Source: Sipunculus nudus
Lineage: Eukaryota; Annelida; Sipuncula; Golfingiida; Sipunculidae
Length of the DNA: 64,000 bases
NCBI GenBank assembly: GCA_026874595.1
Contig: CM049318.1
Location: 1,921,741-1,985,740, forward strand
Reading direction: 5' to 3'
Of this stretch, positions 61,582 to 64,000 are shown piece by piece; position 1 is the stretch's first letter; each line of letters begins with the position of its first letter. A program made the translations under genes and the position numbers. The notes under the pieces are model-generated. The model searched no databases. It saw nothing but the letters and a program-made list of their open reading frames with translations, and had not been told where the DNA came from.

Positions 61582-63250
61582 CTGGCATCAATGATAAATA
61601 ATCATCCTTTGAATATGTCATTGCAGTACTATCCCAATGCTTTGTTAAATAAAAGAATACAAGAGTGTCTTGTACACCTGACAAGTGCTCAGCTTGATTG
61701 TGACTTGTGCCACTAGGGGGCAGCATCATAGCCAGCACAAATGTGCAATAAAATTGCTGCTGTGTCCACCCGTGAACTACTGCAACATGAAACACTCTCA
61801 TTTATATTTATCACATAAAATTATGATATGATATCACATGTACATGTATTCAAAAGATGATTATTTTTCAATTGGTGTTACTTTTTTGCTTCAGATTTTA
61901 AAGGGGCGTTTTGTGGGAGTGATTATAGAATTAGTGCCTACGAGAAATGGTCTTAGTCAATGAAAAATTTCTTGGGGTCTACGTTGTTATTGAGTTCTTA
62001 TCCTTGTTTGTATGTCTGCTGTGTACATCTGTGTCTCCGTCTGGTAGCAAGCCTGTAATGAGAAATTCTTGAATAATTGTTACACATAACATGCAATTGT
62101 GAAGCTCTTCACCAGGTTTTGAACCAGCAATCACGTGAACATAAGTCCTATGCACTACCACCAGTACCAAGCAAGATGAGTTGAGAGTGAGCGGTGAAGT
62201 GGGGATATTTAAATCACTGTTATCTTGAAGTTCAGCTTGAACTAATTGACCTAACGTGACGATTGTTTGTGGGTGTGAGAATTGGTTATAGTTGTTAAAA
62301 TGAGGGTTAAGTTTTTGTAAAGCTTCATGCCCTGACATTGCAAAAACTTAGAAAAATTAACCCTCAGCTATTTGTTAACCGCCCTCCACTACAGCGTACT
62401 CCATCTCTCAGTTCAAGCTTACAAGGTTGATCGCTAGTTTATTTGTAAACCATTATCCTTGAAATACACAAAATATTTGAGGAACAACCATGATCTATGG
62501 CATACAAATGCCTGGAGGGCGCAAGACAACTGTTGTGAATGATGTAGACAGGACACATGCACATAAGCCAAGTGGTGTAAACAAGCAGAGGGCGGAATCT
62601 ACACTCTTTACACAGTGCTTTACCCATAGGCCAACTCCCTATATCGTAAGTGCTGTTTGTTATGACCTTGTATCCTGAATCTCTACACCAGAGGGGAGCA
62701 CAGTATTTTGGTCCAATCAGATGAGACCCTGTGCTAAAGACAAAACAGTTTTCCAGCCAAGCGAGGAATACATGAAGCCAATGTTGTTCATTTGGTTTTG
62801 AGTGACAGCTCATCGCCCCCCCCCCCCCCCCCTGTGACTGTTTGAACAGGCCACAGGCTCAGAGAGAATTGCCCCACTTGTGGTTTCTGGACAGAGCCTG
62901 ATGCTTGTCGAGTGTTTGTTGACTTGCATTTGGTTGGCTGCTCGTTGCATCAGCAGATTTTTCAGCAGACAGGCCGATGTGCACCATCTGGTGTTTAAAT
63001 GCATCATAAACGGTCAAAGCAGGCAGTGGGAAAATAAGTAGCTTCTTTAGAAGCGCAAGATTTCCGCTGCCTCGGGAGTGTAGGCAAAATCATGAAGGAT
63101 ACAAGCATTTTGATTTGTGTGAAGAAAGGTTAAGTTGAACATTATTACAGGCTAAGAGACAAGTTAAAAGGCTACAGGATACAATTCAAACACAAAGAAG
63201 TAAGTTGGATCTATCAGTAGAACTTTTAATGTGTATACGTTGTGGATAAG
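61582..63250. other. Gene-free stretch upstream of TFPT-like exons
   Basis: Searched on the - strand for the missing N-terminal TFPT exon; none recognised. Frames at 61979-62338, 62439-62813 and 62810-63007 show no domain or fitting splice sites. Confidence 0.4.
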
Positions 63251-63252
63251 GA

Positions 63253-63783
63253 GGTATAAGTGCATTATACAGGGCTGAACTTCAGGGGGCTAAAATAACA
63301 ACTGAACCCACATTTACATTTTTTATTTTAATTTTGGTTCAATGCCTTATAGTCTTCTACGATACCTTACTACAAATAATATATATTAATATTTTGTCAT
63401 TTTTACATATGTTATATAGGAAAAATAAAACTGGAAGTGAACCCTCATTTTCTCACAAAGAAATGTGCATTCAATGCCTAATAGATTTCTACTATATACC
63501 TATATAAATATAGTATTTTATATGTTAAAAACAAGCGTCACTTCTTGACTTATTTTTCTATACATGTCATGTGAAGTCATTGGCAGAAATACCACAGGTG
63601 GATTCATTTTGCACAAAATAAATGTGGGTTCAAAAGCAGAAATGTGAAAAATTTGTAAAGATAAAAATGTGAGCTCACCATTTGTGGGTCTTTTACGCAC
63701 TGAACCCACATTTTTCTGCATAAAAATATAGGTTCGCTTGTTGCAGCTCCCTGTAGTTCAGCCCTGTATAATGCACCTATACC
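63253..63783. mobile_element. 531-bp element with ~40-bp terminal inverted repeats
   Basis: Left GGTATAAGTGCATTATACAG then GGCTGAACTTCAGGGGGCT; right end is the inverse with few changes. The interior repeats the motif GAACCCACATTT in both orientations. No coding frame. Confidence 0.75.
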
Positions 63784-64000
63784 AATAATGGTGTACTGAC
63801 CAGTAGGCCCTTATACTACAGTCATACTATTTTGTGGTTAGGGGGACAGTACTACTACCCCCCCCCCCCCCCCCCCAGCTTTTTTTGAAAATAGGTTGAA
63901 TTTTGCTCCCAATTTTTTCCGCTCCATGGAACTCTTATGACATTAGGACTATTTAACGCAGCCATGTATGCGTATCCAGAAAACTGCATACTAGCCCAGC

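Overview
The window is animal nuclear DNA, AT-rich and full of repeats, with small exons separated by kilobase-scale introns, a metazoan tRNA gene and many mobile-element remnants. The best taxonomic guess is a mollusc, probably a bivalve. That rests on two things: the protein-coding exons are animal-like, and the abundant repeat families (ends AGCTCAGCTGA and TGACCCATGGGTCA, (GGAC)n tracts, AGGTCA-rich and GGTGGCGCCACC-rich tandem units) resemble repeats I associate with mollusc genomes. The phylum call is inference.

Two protein-coding genes can be assembled exon by exon, with matching splice phases, and they converge. HAGH (glyoxalase II) lies on the + strand at about 17.2-29.7 kb. Its eight coding exons give 259 residues from the internal ATG, with every metal ligand present. 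A TFPT-like INO80-complex subunit lies on the - strand at about 58.8-36.7 kb. Five exons encode a TFPT-type coiled coil, an HMG box and an acidic C terminus; the 5' exon was not found. A tRNA-Phe(GAA) gene lies on the - strand at 6.8 kb. No other gene is convincingly supported.

Layout. 0.3-5.5 kb: two decayed copies of a DNA transposon with a pipsqueak-type HTH. 5.5-9.7 kb: microsatellites, the tRNA gene and an orphan ETS/NRF1-like promoter motif. 9.8-12.2 kb: a 31-35 bp satellite that switches orientation. 12.4-17.1 kb: possible HAGH 5' region with a pogo-like MITE. 17.2-30.3 kb: HAGH, with a 28-copy 75-bp minisatellite in its first coding intron and a 2.2 kb helentron-like element in the next. 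30.4-36.6 kb: intergenic, with AGGTCA-rich tandem repeats. 36.6-58.8 kb: TFPT-like gene, whose introns hold most of the repeats, including a 339-bp tandem array and a LINE. 58.8-64 kb: probable 5' intron or flank with another helentron-like element and a short TIR element.

Main surprises. (1) A LINE inserted exactly at a TFPT exon/intron junction, and its 14-bp target-site duplication copied the splice donor. (2) Another element ends about 15 nt from a TFPT splice acceptor. (3) The HAGH minisatellite repeats a complete branchpoint, pyrimidine tract and CAG acceptor 28 times. (4) Several unrelated repeat families share one terminal architecture, consistent with non-autonomous helentron-type rolling-circle elements. 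(5) The TFPT coiled coil and an Nhp10-like HMG box sit in one predicted protein.
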